From JAZDLX01 sp964538455 (GTDB lineage Bacteria > Electryoneota > Electryoneia > Electryoneales > Electryoneaceae), in the NCBI GenBank assembly GCA_964538455.1, contig CAZIDZ010000001.1, positions 186,001 through 250,000 of the forward strand: a stretch of 64,000 nt of DNA, in the 5' to 3' direction. The translations under genes were made by a program, and so were the position numbers. Positions 25,049 to 33,511 of this stretch are shown piece after piece; position 1 is the stretch's first letter; every line of letters starts with the position of its first letter. The notes beneath the pieces were generated by a model. It worked only from the letters and a program-made list of their open reading frames with translations, did not search any database and had not been told where the DNA came from.

Positions 25049-26410
25049 ATGAATGCGAGCGTTCTCGTTACCGGTTCGAACGGATTCGTTGGGAGCCATA
25101 TTGTTGATGCGCTGCTTCGCGAGGGGTATCACGTTCGCGCGGCGGTGCGCGCCACTTCCGACCTGACCTGGCTGGAGCGGAAGCCGGTCGAGAAAATAAT
25201 TGCACCTCTTGATGATGCGAAGGCGCTGCGGAAAGCGGCCGACGGAGTGGACGCGGTGATCCACAACGCCGGAGTCGTCAGCCAACCCCACCGCTCTCTC
25301 TACTACCTGCACAACACGGAAGGCACCAAGACGCTTTTCAACGCCGTGGCGGATGCCGCCCCGAACCTCTCCCGCTTTGTTTTTATTTCAAGCCAAGCTG
25401 CAGGTGGGCCGACAACAGCGGGGCGGCCGCGCCGCGAGGATGACTTTGCCGTACCGCTTACTGATTATGGTCGCAGCAAACTGTTAGCCGAAGAGTGGTT
25501 GTTGCGAAAGCGCTCGCGTTTACCAGTGACCATCATCCGTCCCCCTTCGGTGTACGGCCCGCGCGACAGGGCCTTCCTTCCGCTGTTCAAGATGATCGAA
25601 AAAGGCTGGTCTCCACGGCTCGGGCGAAGCAGTGAGCTGAACCTGATTCACGTTCAGGATCTCGCCCGGCAGGTGTTGGTGCAGATGACGCACCCGGCGG
25701 CTGTAGGCGAGCTCTTCCATGCGGCTCCTTTTGCGCCGGTCACCCACGAGCAGCTCGGCGACGTTATCGCCCACGTGCTCGGAGTAAGGGCGAAAAATCT
25801 CCCGGTGCCGACCGCTCTGTTCCGCAATGGCTATCCACTGGTCTATCCGCTGCTTAATACGATTGGCCAGGCGCCGTTTCGTCCCGACAAACTGCCCGAT
25901 GTGCTGAGCCCGAGATGGACTGTCTCGGGTGATAAGGCGGCGGAACGTCTTGGGTTCGAGGGCAAGCTTCCTCTGCGTGCCGGGATCGGGCAAACTGTGG
26001 AGTGGTACCGCTGGAAAAGGTGGCTGACCACTCGCCGTGACAGGATGAAGCGTGGGGGGAACGGGGGAGTTCAGATGCGCCAGACCGCTGGGGGTCCGCG
26101 CCAGTACGATCCCTCTTGCGATCTCTGCGGGCTGGTTTTCGACGAAGAGGTTAAAACCCATAAGCACTACGAGGATGACCAGATTATGATCGTCGACTGC
26201 CTCATTTGCCAGGTGCCGATGGCGGTGCTGAAGGAGCACAGGGCGGCGTTCACCGAGGACGAAAAAAGCAGGCTGGAAAAGACGTTTTTTGACCTCTTCG
26301 GCGAAGACGGGTGTCCCGATTGGGAGCAGCGAAGGATCCCCGAACACGCGCACGTGCACTTTCGTCAGTGCGGGATGCACGCCCCCTGGCAGCGGCGCCC
26401 GGAAGGGTAG
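25049..26410 (+). CDS. SDR-family reductase (CerR-like) fused to a C-terminal zinc/HIT-like domain
   Basis: 453 residues in one frame. Residues 1 to about 330 are an extended short-chain dehydrogenase: TGSNGFVG (8-15), DAVIHNAGV, FISSQAAGGP, the Y140-x3-K144 pair and a following RPPSVYGPRD. Ceramide reductase CerR of bacterial sphingolipid synthesis is of this type. A linker at about 335-351 leads to a 100-residue domain with CDLC (357-360), CLIC (384-387), EDDQIMIVDC and PEHAHVHFRQC, whose H433-x-H435-x-H437 resembles the HIT triad. I recall that tail as a stand-alone short protein in other genomes. The fusion is real at the DNA level: no stop or frameshift lies between the parts. Confidence 0.75.
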   Translation: MNASVLVTGSNGFVGSHIVDALLREGYHVRAAVRATSDLTWLERKPVEKIIAPLDDAKALRKAADGVDAVIHNAGVVSQPHRSLYYLHNTEGTKTLFNAVADAAPNLSRFVFISSQAAGGPTTAGRPRREDDFAVPLTDYGRSKLLAEEWLLRKRSRLPVTIIRPPSVYGPRDRAFLPLFKMIEKGWSPRLGRSSELNLIHVQDLARQVLVQMTHPAAVGELFHAAPFAPVTHEQLGDVIAHVLGVRAKNLPVPTALFRNGYPLVYPLLNTIGQAPFRPDKLPDVLSPRWTVSGDKAAERLGFEGKLPLRAGIGQTVEWYRWKRWLTTRRDRMKRGGNGGVQMRQTAGGPRQYDPSCDLCGLVFDEEVKTHKHYEDDQIMIVDCLICQVPMAVLKEHRAAFTEDEKSRLEKTFFDLFGEDGCPDWEQRRIPEHAHVHFRQCGMHAPWQRRPEG

Positions 26411-26471
26411 TGGGACCATTGCCGGCAGTCAATCCAAACACGCATTGCGCCCTTAAACCGCTTAGCCACGA

Positions 26472-27674
26472 TCAGGTGACCGGTGGCACGCGTGCGTCTT
26501 TCCAGCGGATGGCGGCCCGCTTTCGCAGTACGCTGATGATAAGCAGCAGGGAAGCGAGCAAACCCGCGGAGGCCGCGGCCGGGAACGCCGCGGGGTAGCC
26601 GAATTTCTCCGCGAGCACCCCGAAGAGGTAGGCCGTTGTCATTGTCGATACGTCCATCATCCCCGTCAACATCGCGATTACGGACCCTCCCGCTCCGGCC
26701 GGGGCGAGCCCGTACGCAAGCGCATTCACTGCCGGGAATGCTAGCCCGTGAGCGAGCCCCGCGAGCACGCCGGCCAGCACGACCACCCCGGTGCTGTGCG
26801 CGAGGAAAAGGGTTGTCATCGCCATTCCATACACGAAAAAGGAGGGGATCAGCACCCTCCGCAGGCCGAAGCGGTCTCCCCATTTTCGTCCCAACAGACG
26901 GATGCCCATTCCACCGGTGGCGTAGCCGGTGAAATAGAGCCCGAACCGGGCGATCTCCCGGCCTCGCGCCATCGGCCCGAGGAATGCGGGCGGCGTCGAG
27001 TAACAGGCGGAGAGGAGAAAGGCCAGGGCAAACACCAGCCACAACGGACGTGACCCCAGCAACTTGACCGCGCCCGTGAGCGTCGGCGGCTCCGATTTTT
27101 CCTCACGGGAGGGCTGCCTGGAGACCAGCGCGAGAGTGGCTCCGACCAGGCCAAAAAGAGTGACCATCAGGAAGAAAGGCCCCAGTCCGAAACGGTCAAA
27201 GACTTCCTCCCCCGCCACGGGGCCGAGCAGGTTCGCCATCAACCCGGAAAAGCCATACATCGCAATTGCTTCGTTTCTCCTTCCCTTGGGAGCGCTTTGT
27301 GCAGCCAAAGTAAAGAATGCGGAAAAGTGGGCTCCGTAGCCGAAACCATGAACGAGGCGCAACATCCAGACGGCGGGGACAAGCCCCTGGTCCAGCAACG
27401 CCCAATAGCCGAGGGAGGGAAGCGCCATGCTCAGGCTGCCGATCAGCAGCACGGGCCTGGTCCCCCAGCGGTCGAGCATCCATCCGATCAGGGGGCGGGC
27501 GACGACAGCGGCGAGGCTGGCGGTGGCCATGAAGGCTCCAACCGTCTCGGCGGTGCCGCCAGTGTGTTTGACGTAAAGCGGATAGATGGCGTTGTTGGTG
27601 AAATTCAGCGCCATGAAAAAATTGTAGCTGAATAGTACGACGAAAGATTTTGTGTAGAGTTTCTGAGGAGCCAT
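26472..27674 (-). CDS. MFS transporter
   Basis: 400 residues from the ATG at 27674, with GAGGACGGG just upstream. The frame stays open to 29354, but that part is antisense to the acyl-CoA synthetase. Twelve hydrophobic segments can be counted, with the signature loop ARPLIGWMLDRWGTRPVL between helices 2 and 3 and its weaker repeat LGRKWGDRFGLRRVLIP between helices 8 and 9. Substrate unknown. It sits inside the ceramide-type locus but points the other way, so it may share regulation with the synthetase gene. Drug or lipid export are both possible. Confidence 0.85.
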   Translation of the reverse strand: MAPQKLYTKSFVVLFSYNFFMALNFTNNAIYPLYVKHTGGTAETVGAFMATASLAAVVARPLIGWMLDRWGTRPVLLIGSLSMALPSLGYWALLDQGLVPAVWMLRLVHGFGYGAHFSAFFTLAAQSAPKGRRNEAIAMYGFSGLMANLLGPVAGEEVFDRFGLGPFFLMVTLFGLVGATLALVSRQPSREEKSEPPTLTGAVKLLGSRPLWLVFALAFLLSACYSTPPAFLGPMARGREIARFGLYFTGYATGGMGIRLLGRKWGDRFGLRRVLIPSFFVYGMAMTTLFLAHSTGVVVLAGVLAGLAHGLAFPAVNALAYGLAPAGAGGSVIAMLTGMMDVSTMTTAYLFGVLAEKFGYPAAFPAAASAGLLASLLLIISVLRKRAAIRWKDARVPPVT

Positions 27675-27730
27675 CCCGTCCTCAATTTCGGGCGCTTCGA
27701 GATTTTCCGCCGCAGCAAGGATGAAAAATA

Positions 27731-27749
27731 TATGTAATTGAGTTACATA
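27731..27749. promoter_or_regulatory. Palindromic candidate operator between the MFS and acyl-CoA synthetase genes
   Basis: A 7-bp perfect inverted repeat, TATGTAA-TTGAG-TTACATA. On the minus strand it exactly fills the spacer between a weak TTCCCT and a TATATT hexamer, which could be the MFS promoter, so a bound repressor would block it. Dyads of this size are typical of TetR- or GntR-type regulators. No regulator gene is nearby. Confidence 0.4.
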
Positions 27750-27932
27750 AGGGAAAAGTCGGCTCCAGCGATTTTTTGGAGCTGTTCGAGTGTTCTGTTG
27801 ACCTTTCCGGCCCGCTCCTCCATTTTGAGCCCACTGAACGAAAAACGGACAAGAAATTACCTCCCGAGCGTGTGCTTTGGTCTTGTGGCCGTTCCGGGTG
27901 TTCGGGCGGATTACTGAAGAAGGAGATGGCTC

Positions 27933-29681
27933 ATGGACATGAGCGTTTACTGGGATAAGCTTCGACCGGACAGGGGGGTGTTTCCGCTCAGCGAGCTGGC
28001 CAGGCGCAGCTACGAGGCTTTCGGGGACATCCCGGTGATGCGCACCTGGAACGGAAAGGACGGATACGACGAGATCACGTATGGCACGCTGGTTGAAAGA
28101 GTGGAAGCCGTCGCACGATGGTTGATTGACCGCGGCGTCAAGTCCGGCGATCGTATCGCGGTGCTTGGTGAGAACCGCCCTGATTGGGCGACCGCCTACC
28201 TCGGGATTCAAGCGTCGGGAGCCATTACGGTTCCTTGCGACAGCCTGATGCCAGCTGCGGGAATCAGGCACATCCTCTCCGACTCGGCATCGCGCATCCT
28301 GTTTGTCTCGGGGAAATTCGCCGATATGGTCGAAGAGATGGCGTCGATCAAGACGCTGGAAGACCTTGTCTGCTTTGACGTAAAGAAGCCCTGTGTGAAA
28401 ATTCCCTTTGCGGAAGTGCTCGAACTCGGCGGGAAGAGCGAGACGGAGCTGCCGAAACGCGAGCTTGACGAGATGGCCGCCATCCTCTATACGTCCGGAA
28501 CCACTGGCCACAGCAAGGGAGTGATGCTCAGCCAGATGAACATCGCCTCGAACGTTGCCACCGCGAGCCGGATTCTCGATATCGGACCGGGCGACACGTT
28601 CCTTTCGGTGTTGCCTATACACCACAGCTTCGAAGCCACCGCGGGATTTCTGCTGCCGATTTATTGTGGCGCCAGCATCACTTATGCCCGCTCGCTGAAA
28701 TCGGCGGAGATCGTTGAGGATATTCGGAACACAAACGTGACGTTGATGGTCGGCGTTCCGCTGTTGTATGAAAAAATGATGCAGGGGATCCAGCGCAAGC
28801 TGAAGCAGTCTGGCAAGGACAAGTTGGTAAACGCGCTGATGGGCGTTGCGAAAGCGGGCGAGACGGTCGGCCTGAAACTCGGCAAGCCGCTGTTCAAGAG
28901 CCTGCGGGACAAGGCCGGTCTCAGCTCGGTGCGCATTTTCGTCTCCGGTGGCGGTCCGCTCGATCCGCCGGTGGCCTATTTCTTCAACCGGCTCGGCCTG
29001 CTGCTCTTTCAGGGGTACGGCTTGACGGAAACCAGCCCTGTCACCCACGTGAACCTGCCGTTTAAGATCCGTCATGAGTGCGTGGGGCCGCCGGCTCCGG
29101 GAGTCGAGTGCATGCTGATCGATGTGAACGACCAGGGAGTGGGCGAGGTCTGCGTCAAGGGACCCAACATCTTTCAGGGGTACTACCGCAACGAGAAGGC
29201 GACAAAAGAGGTTTTCACCGAGGACGGCTGGTTCAAGACCGGTGACCTCGGCATCATTCACCCGGACGGATACCTTCAGATTACGGGGCGTGCGAAAAAC
29301 ATGCTGGTGACTTACGGTGGAAAGAACGTCTATCCGGAGGAGATTGAATTCCACCTGAACCGCAACCGCTTCATCCTTGAATCGCTGGTGCTCGGCATCC
29401 CCCGCGAAAAGGGAATGGGGGACGAGGTCGCGGCCATGATCTACCCCGATTACGAACAGCTTGACCTGTATTACGAAGAGAAGGGGTTCAAGCCGTCGGA
29501 GGAAGACGTCTTCAAATTCCTCAAGCAGCAGGTTAAGGAGGCGCAGAAAGAGTTGGCCGACTACAAAAGGATCAAGACGTTCCGGATTGTGGAAGAGGAA
29601 TTCCAGAAAACGTCGACAAAGAAGATCAAACGTTTCCTGTACAGCGGCGAGATGGTGAAACTCAACTCGGAGATGGTCTGA
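27933..29681 (+). CDS. Long-chain acyl-CoA synthetase (AMP-forming)
   Basis: 582 residues, with AAGGAG 7-8 bases before the ATG. The ANL-family core is complete: phosphate loop ILYTSGTTGHSKG, LPIHHSFEATAG, the adenine-site FQGYGLTETSP, DGWFKTGDLG, hinge ITGRAKNMLV and the C-terminal catalytic lysine region FQKTSTKKIKRFLY. It activates a fatty acid to acyl-AMP and acyl-CoA. Acyl-CoA or acyl-ACP synthetases of this kind accompany spt, bCerS and cerR in Caulobacter-type clusters, so it may supply the second acyl chain of the ceramide. General fatty-acid use is the alternative. Confidence 0.88.
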   Translation: MDMSVYWDKLRPDRGVFPLSELARRSYEAFGDIPVMRTWNGKDGYDEITYGTLVERVEAVARWLIDRGVKSGDRIAVLGENRPDWATAYLGIQASGAITVPCDSLMPAAGIRHILSDSASRILFVSGKFADMVEEMASIKTLEDLVCFDVKKPCVKIPFAEVLELGGKSETELPKRELDEMAAILYTSGTTGHSKGVMLSQMNIASNVATASRILDIGPGDTFLSVLPIHHSFEATAGFLLPIYCGASITYARSLKSAEIVEDIRNTNVTLMVGVPLLYEKMMQGIQRKLKQSGKDKLVNALMGVAKAGETVGLKLGKPLFKSLRDKAGLSSVRIFVSGGGPLDPPVAYFFNRLGLLLFQGYGLTETSPVTHVNLPFKIRHECVGPPAPGVECMLIDVNDQGVGEVCVKGPNIFQGYYRNEKATKEVFTEDGWFKTGDLGIIHPDGYLQITGRAKNMLVTYGGKNVYPEEIEFHLNRNRFILESLVLGIPREKGMGDEVAAMIYPDYEQLDLYYEEKGFKPSEEDVFKFLKQQVKEAQKELADYKRIKTFRIVEEEFQKTSTKKIKRFLYSGEMVKLNSEMV

Positions 29682-30496
29682 TGAACACGAATGGAAGGGG
29701 GAGGGCTGCCGTGCCGCTCGCTGTACTGGCGGTGCTGCTGCTCGCTTTTGTGTTTGTGCTGGCGGATGATTTTGTTCCTGTGGGCCGCATGGACGTTGAC
29801 AAGGCGCAACAGATCGCCGATTCCACGGACGATCCCCTGGTGGCGGCCGACGCTTTGAACGAAGCCTGGCTGAACGAGGAAGCGCTGCAGCGGCTCGAGC
29901 AGTCCGGACGCACGGATGCGGAAGTGCTCTGGAGGGAATCGCGCAGCCGGGTGAACATCGGCGAAAATTTTGAAGAGAAGGATGAACGCGCGGAGCCGTA
30001 CTTCCTTCAAGGGCTTGACGAGGCGGAGAAGGCCGCTGAATTGGCTCCCGGGAACGCCGATGCGGAATTGATGATTGCCATCTCCGCCGGCCGTGTCGCG
30101 CTGCTGCGCGGTCCGTTCAAGGCGGTTGGGTTGGTCAAGAAGGCGTACCACGCCGCCCATCTGGCAACGACACTCAGCGACTCGATACCGGTTGCCTACT
30201 ACGTCATCGGCAGGACGCACAAGAAGCTGATGGAGAAGCCGTACATCGTGCGCAAGCTAGCCGGGCTTGGCTTCGCCTCCGCCGATTCGATCCCCATTTA
30301 CTTCGAGAAGGCATTGGAGATCAGCCACGGCAACATGGTCCAGTGTCACGTCGAGTACGCGGACTACCTGTTGAACGAAAAGAAAGATGTGGATGCGGCA
30401 CGGCAGCAGCTCGAGGCGGCCCTCGCCCTCCCGATCCGCGACGAGCAGGACCCGAAAGCGATCGAGCGGGCGAAGAAGATGCTCGCGGAGATGTAA
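29681..30496 (+). CDS. Secreted or periplasmic TPR protein
   Basis: 271 residues. The start overlaps the stop of the synthetase gene by one base (TGATG), so the two are co-translated. An N-terminal hydrophobic stretch (residues about 10-28) is a signal peptide or anchor. TPR-like helix pairs follow: YFLQGLDEAEKAAELAPGNA, then AYYVIGRTHKKLMEKPY and a last unit MVQCHVEYADYLLNEKKDVD. The arrangement resembles bacterial relatives of RMDN-type TPR proteins. Coupling to the acyl-CoA synthetase suggests a scaffold role in the same lipid pathway, which is inference only. Confidence 0.78.
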   Translation: MNTNGRGRAAVPLAVLAVLLLAFVFVLADDFVPVGRMDVDKAQQIADSTDDPLVAADALNEAWLNEEALQRLEQSGRTDAEVLWRESRSRVNIGENFEEKDERAEPYFLQGLDEAEKAAELAPGNADAELMIAISAGRVALLRGPFKAVGLVKKAYHAAHLATTLSDSIPVAYYVIGRTHKKLMEKPYIVRKLAGLGFASADSIPIYFEKALEISHGNMVQCHVEYADYLLNEKKDVDAARQQLEAALALPIRDEQDPKAIERAKKMLAEM

Positions 30497-30516
30497 ACCA
30501 CGCTCTTGTGGGGATG

Positions 30517-30550
30517 AAGAAGCCCTCGAACCGGAGTTCGAGGGCTTCTT
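30517..30550. terminator. Strong bidirectional terminator
   Basis: A perfect 15-bp stem, AAGAAGCCCTCGAAC / GTTCGAGGGCTTCTT, with the stable tetraloop CGGA (30532-30535). It lies between the converging TPR and M20 peptidase genes. The A- and T-rich stem ends supply a T-stretch on both strands, so it can stop transcription from either side. Confidence 0.85.
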
Positions 30551-30579
30551 GTTTACTTCATTGCGCGTGAAGGAGCGGA

Positions 30580-31746
30580 TCAGGAAACAGCCCCTTTCGC
30601 GTGCGTGGTGACAATTGTTGAGATCAACCGGACGGCGTCTTCGAGCACCGGGATCCGGATGGATTCTTCGGTGGAATGAACCGCCTCCATGCCCACCCCG
30701 AGCACGAGGCAGGGAATGCCCTTGTGCGAGAGCACGCTGCCGTCTGTCCCGCCGCCTGAGATTTTAGTTTCCATCTCTCCCCAACCAAGCGCCTTGCCGG
30801 CGGCCATCGTCAGCTTTACGGGGTAGTCTTCGATCGAGAAGCGGACGGCCTTGTAATCGTCCTCCCGCACAGATTCGAAACGCGGGAGATCGGTGCCGGA
30901 TTTCTTCCGCCAGGCGGCGCAAATCTCTTCAAAGCAACCGTCCATGTGTTTCACCTGCTCTTCGAGCTTCTTGGGATCGTGGCTGCGGGCTTCGGCCTTC
31001 ATCATCACTTTTTCGGTGATGATGTTGGTCGCCACACCGCCCTGGATCACGCCGACGTTGGCGGTGGTCTCCTCGTCGATGCGGCCGATGTTCATTTTAG
31101 CAATTGCCTCCGAGGCAACCTTGATCGCGCTGATCCCCTTTTCCGGCTCCACTCCGGCGTGTGAGGCTTTCCCGTACACGGTGTACTCGAGGCGGACGGC
31201 GCTGGGGCTGCCGACAGTCAGGCTGTGAGGATCATGGTCATCGAGGATGAAACCGACTTTGGCGCGGAAGGCAGTGGTGTCCACGGTTTTTGCGCCGAGC
31301 AGGCCGATCTCTTCGCAGATGTGGATCGAAAATTCCAGGTCGGGACGGGGGATGTCCGGCTGTGCCTTGGCCATCCGTGCGAGCTGCAGGATGCAGGCAA
31401 GACCGGCCTTATCGTCGGAGCCGAGGATGGTGTCTCCGGAGGATCGGATTACGTCCCCATCGCGGACCGGTTTGATCCCGCGAGCCGGTTCGACTGTGTC
31501 CATGTGCGAGCTGAAGAGCAGCGGGTCGGCGCTGGTGTTGCCCTTCAGCGTGACACGGAGATTTCCCGCGTTCCCCCCAACCGTTTCGCCAGCCTTGTCT
31601 TCGCTGACGTCACAGCCCAGTTCAGTGAATTTCGCGGTCAGCCAATCGGCCATCGCGCGTTCGTCCTTGGAAGGGCTGTCGATCTGAACCATGGTCAGGA
31701 AATCGTCCAGCAGCTCGTCTTTCAAGATTGCGTAACTGTCGTTCAT
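30580..31746 (-). CDS. M20-family metallopeptidase, tripeptidase T-like
   Basis: 388 residues. Zinc-site motifs of the M20 family are clear: LLFSSHMDTVEPARG, then GSDDKAG (bridging Asp), the catalytic pair in IHICEEIGLLGAK and the last histidine in GMEAVHSTEESI. The dimerisation domain carries YGKASHAGVEPEKG, which contributes a catalytic histidine. The pattern is that of the PepT-like branch (PepT2/YqjE), aminopeptidases acting on short peptides in the cytosol. Its start overlaps the mtaB stop (ATGA), so it is co-translated with that gene. Confidence 0.88.
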   Translation of the reverse strand: MNDSYAILKDELLDDFLTMVQIDSPSKDERAMADWLTAKFTELGCDVSEDKAGETVGGNAGNLRVTLKGNTSADPLLFSSHMDTVEPARGIKPVRDGDVIRSSGDTILGSDDKAGLACILQLARMAKAQPDIPRPDLEFSIHICEEIGLLGAKTVDTTAFRAKVGFILDDHDPHSLTVGSPSAVRLEYTVYGKASHAGVEPEKGISAIKVASEAIAKMNIGRIDEETTANVGVIQGGVATNIITEKVMMKAEARSHDPKKLEEQVKHMDGCFEEICAAWRKKSGTDLPRFESVREDDYKAVRFSIEDYPVKLTMAAGKALGWGEMETKISGGGTDGSVLSHKGIPCLVLGVGMEAVHSTEESIRIPVLEDAVRLISTIVTTHAKGAVS

Positions 31747-33062
31747 CCGTTTGCCTTTGCGTGTAGGAAATCATCGTTATCGTCTAAACGAATCAGTGTA
31801 ACAGGGACACGGGTTCTCGGCCTGAATTTTCCTTCGGTCAGTGTCGCCCGTAAATAGGACCGGGTGTATCCGGCGCGGCCGTTCTCCTCAATCAGCAGTT
31901 CGTCTTCCGTGCCGGTCATCTCGGCAAGGTGTGCCCGTCGGCGTTTGCGCCCGGCGTCACGAAGGGCCTTTGCGCGCCGATGGATCGTTTCGCGGTCGAG
32001 CGCTCCCGGCAGCTTCGCTGCGGACGTACCCGGTCGCGGGGAAAAAGGAAACACATGAAGATAGTGCAGCGGGCCGTCATCGAGGAAACGAAGAGTTCGC
32101 TCGAATGCATCGGGGCGCTCGCCGGGAAAACCGGCGATCACATCCGCTCCAAGCGTCGCACGGGGACGCAGGCGGATCAGCTCGGCTAGGGCTTCGCGGA
32201 GCCGGCCCAGGTCAGTGGGACGGTTCATGCTCTCGAGCAGCTGGGGATCCGCGCTCTGCAAAGAAATATGCAGGTGTTCACACCAGGGCATGATCGCCGC
32301 TAGGCGTTGGATGCGCTGGGGGCTGAGTTCCCACGGTTCGAGACTCGAAACGCGGACGCGGGGGATGCCCATTTCCGCCGCCAGGGAAACCAGGTCGATG
32401 AAATCGCCACCTTTTCCGTTCAGGTCTCGCCCCCATGATGTCAGATCCACTCCGGTGAAGACAATCTCCTCGTATCCGGCTGCGATGATGCGGTGCAGGG
32501 CGGTTTTGATCTCGTCAAGCGGTGCGCTGCGGGAGGGTCCGCGGACCAAGGTGACAGCGCAATAGGCGCAGGCGCGGTCACATCCGTCCTGGACCTTCAG
32601 GAACGCCCGGGAGCGCCCGGAGACGCGTGTTCCCACCGCGGTTTTAACGCTGTTTTCGACTTCATCAATGTGGATCAGCGGTTTGTCCGGCCTTCCAGAT
32701 GCGGGGATGAAGTCGAAGGGCCGGGCCTTTTCGTTGACACCGAGGATGAGGTCCGCTTCGCTTTCCAAGGCAAGCTCATTTGCATGGCTGGCGGCAAAAC
32801 AGCCTGCCGCAACGACGAGGGCGCCGGGATTATCGCGGCGGGCGCGGTGAATCAACTGGCGCGAAGAGCGGTCAGCACGGCCGGTGACAGTGCAGGTGTT
32901 GATCATCACCAGCTCGGCCGTTTCGCCGAAGTCCACGATTTGCCAGCCTTTGGACAGGAATTCGTCGCGCGCTGCTTCCGCTTCGGCCTGGTTGAGACGG
33001 CAACCGACCGTGGCGAATGAAACCCGATGTTTCCCGTATGCGTTCTGATCGTTCAACATCAT
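31743..33062 (-). CDS. mtaB: tRNA threonylcarbamoyladenosine methylthiotransferase
   Basis: 439 residues, a radical-SAM methylthiotransferase. The N-terminal UPF0004 domain has three cluster cysteines in TVGCRLNQ, INTCTVTGRAD and AAGCFA. The radical-SAM cluster motif is CDRACAYC (C-x3-C-x2-C), and a TRAM-like domain closes the protein. The NTCTVT and GCRLNQ wording is that of MtaB, which makes ms2t6A at tRNA position 37, rather than MiaB or RimO. Together with miaA (16982-17932) the window encodes two position-37 modification enzymes. Confidence 0.92.
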   Translation of the reverse strand: MMLNDQNAYGKHRVSFATVGCRLNQAEAEAARDEFLSKGWQIVDFGETAELVMINTCTVTGRADRSSRQLIHRARRDNPGALVVAAGCFAASHANELALESEADLILGVNEKARPFDFIPASGRPDKPLIHIDEVENSVKTAVGTRVSGRSRAFLKVQDGCDRACAYCAVTLVRGPSRSAPLDEIKTALHRIIAAGYEEIVFTGVDLTSWGRDLNGKGGDFIDLVSLAAEMGIPRVRVSSLEPWELSPQRIQRLAAIMPWCEHLHISLQSADPQLLESMNRPTDLGRLREALAELIRLRPRATLGADVIAGFPGERPDAFERTLRFLDDGPLHYLHVFPFSPRPGTSAAKLPGALDRETIHRRAKALRDAGRKRRRAHLAEMTGTEDELLIEENGRAGYTRSYLRATLTEGKFRPRTRVPVTLIRLDDNDDFLHAKANG

Positions 33063-33450
33063 GTACGAACCAACGTAAGTTGTGCAGTAACCTACAACGC
33101 TACCGTAGTGGAGACAACTGCGGCGCGAGTGCGGGCGAGCGGTGCGATGAGGCGGTTTACAGTAGCCTCGTAGGGCCCCGTGTTTGCCGTTTATTTATTT
33201 GTAATTAAAAGAGATCGACATACAAATCGGGAACTCTTTAATTCTATTTTCTAATTCAACCCGGTTCGGCCGGGACTCAAGATGGCACTCTGCATCGGGA
33301 CTGGACGGTTGTGCGGCAGGAGAAGAAGCACTTTTATGTGTTTTCAAGCCGCTGGGAATAGAGGAGGCTAGAGTTCAAGCAGTGTGAATGTGTGATCACC
33401 AAACTGAGCCGTTTCGCTTTGGCAACGGCTGCTCTTCTTCCCTGATGTGC
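33063..33450. other. Intergenic region, no gene seen
   Basis: 388 bases between mtaB (start) and the rpsA terminator. The middle (33185-33260) is AT-rich and may hold the mtaB promoter, but I find no well-spaced hexamer pair. No tRNA-like folding or conserved reading frame is visible. Confidence 0.6.
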
Positions 33451-33483
33451 AAAAAAAACCGCCGCGTAAAAACCGCAGCGGTT
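33451..33483 (-). terminator. Rho-independent terminator of the cmk-plsC-rpsA run
   Basis: On the minus strand a 10-bp stem with one G-U pair (AACCGCTGCG at 33483-33474, CGCGGCGGTT at 33466-33457), a 7-base U/A-rich loop and then T x8 ending at 33451. It lies about 28 bases after the rpsA stop. Confidence 0.85.
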
Positions 33484-33511
33484 GTTTATACTGTTTAAGC
33501 GAAAAGCAGGA

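Noticed and set aside
27732..27743. The 12-mer ATGTAATTGAGT is shared with position 59434-59445
   Set aside because: More than a hundred pairs of identical 12-mers are expected by chance in 64 kb, and the second copy lacks the dyad.
27675..29354. N-terminal extension of the MFS gene to a 960-codon frame
   Set aside because: The added 560 codons are antisense to the acyl-CoA synthetase and the transporter's normal start with a ribosome site lies at 27674.
33185..33330. A tRNA-like folded segment in the AT-rich gap before the rpsA terminator
   Set aside because: There is no T-loop GTTCRA sequence and no acceptor stem of seven pairs.
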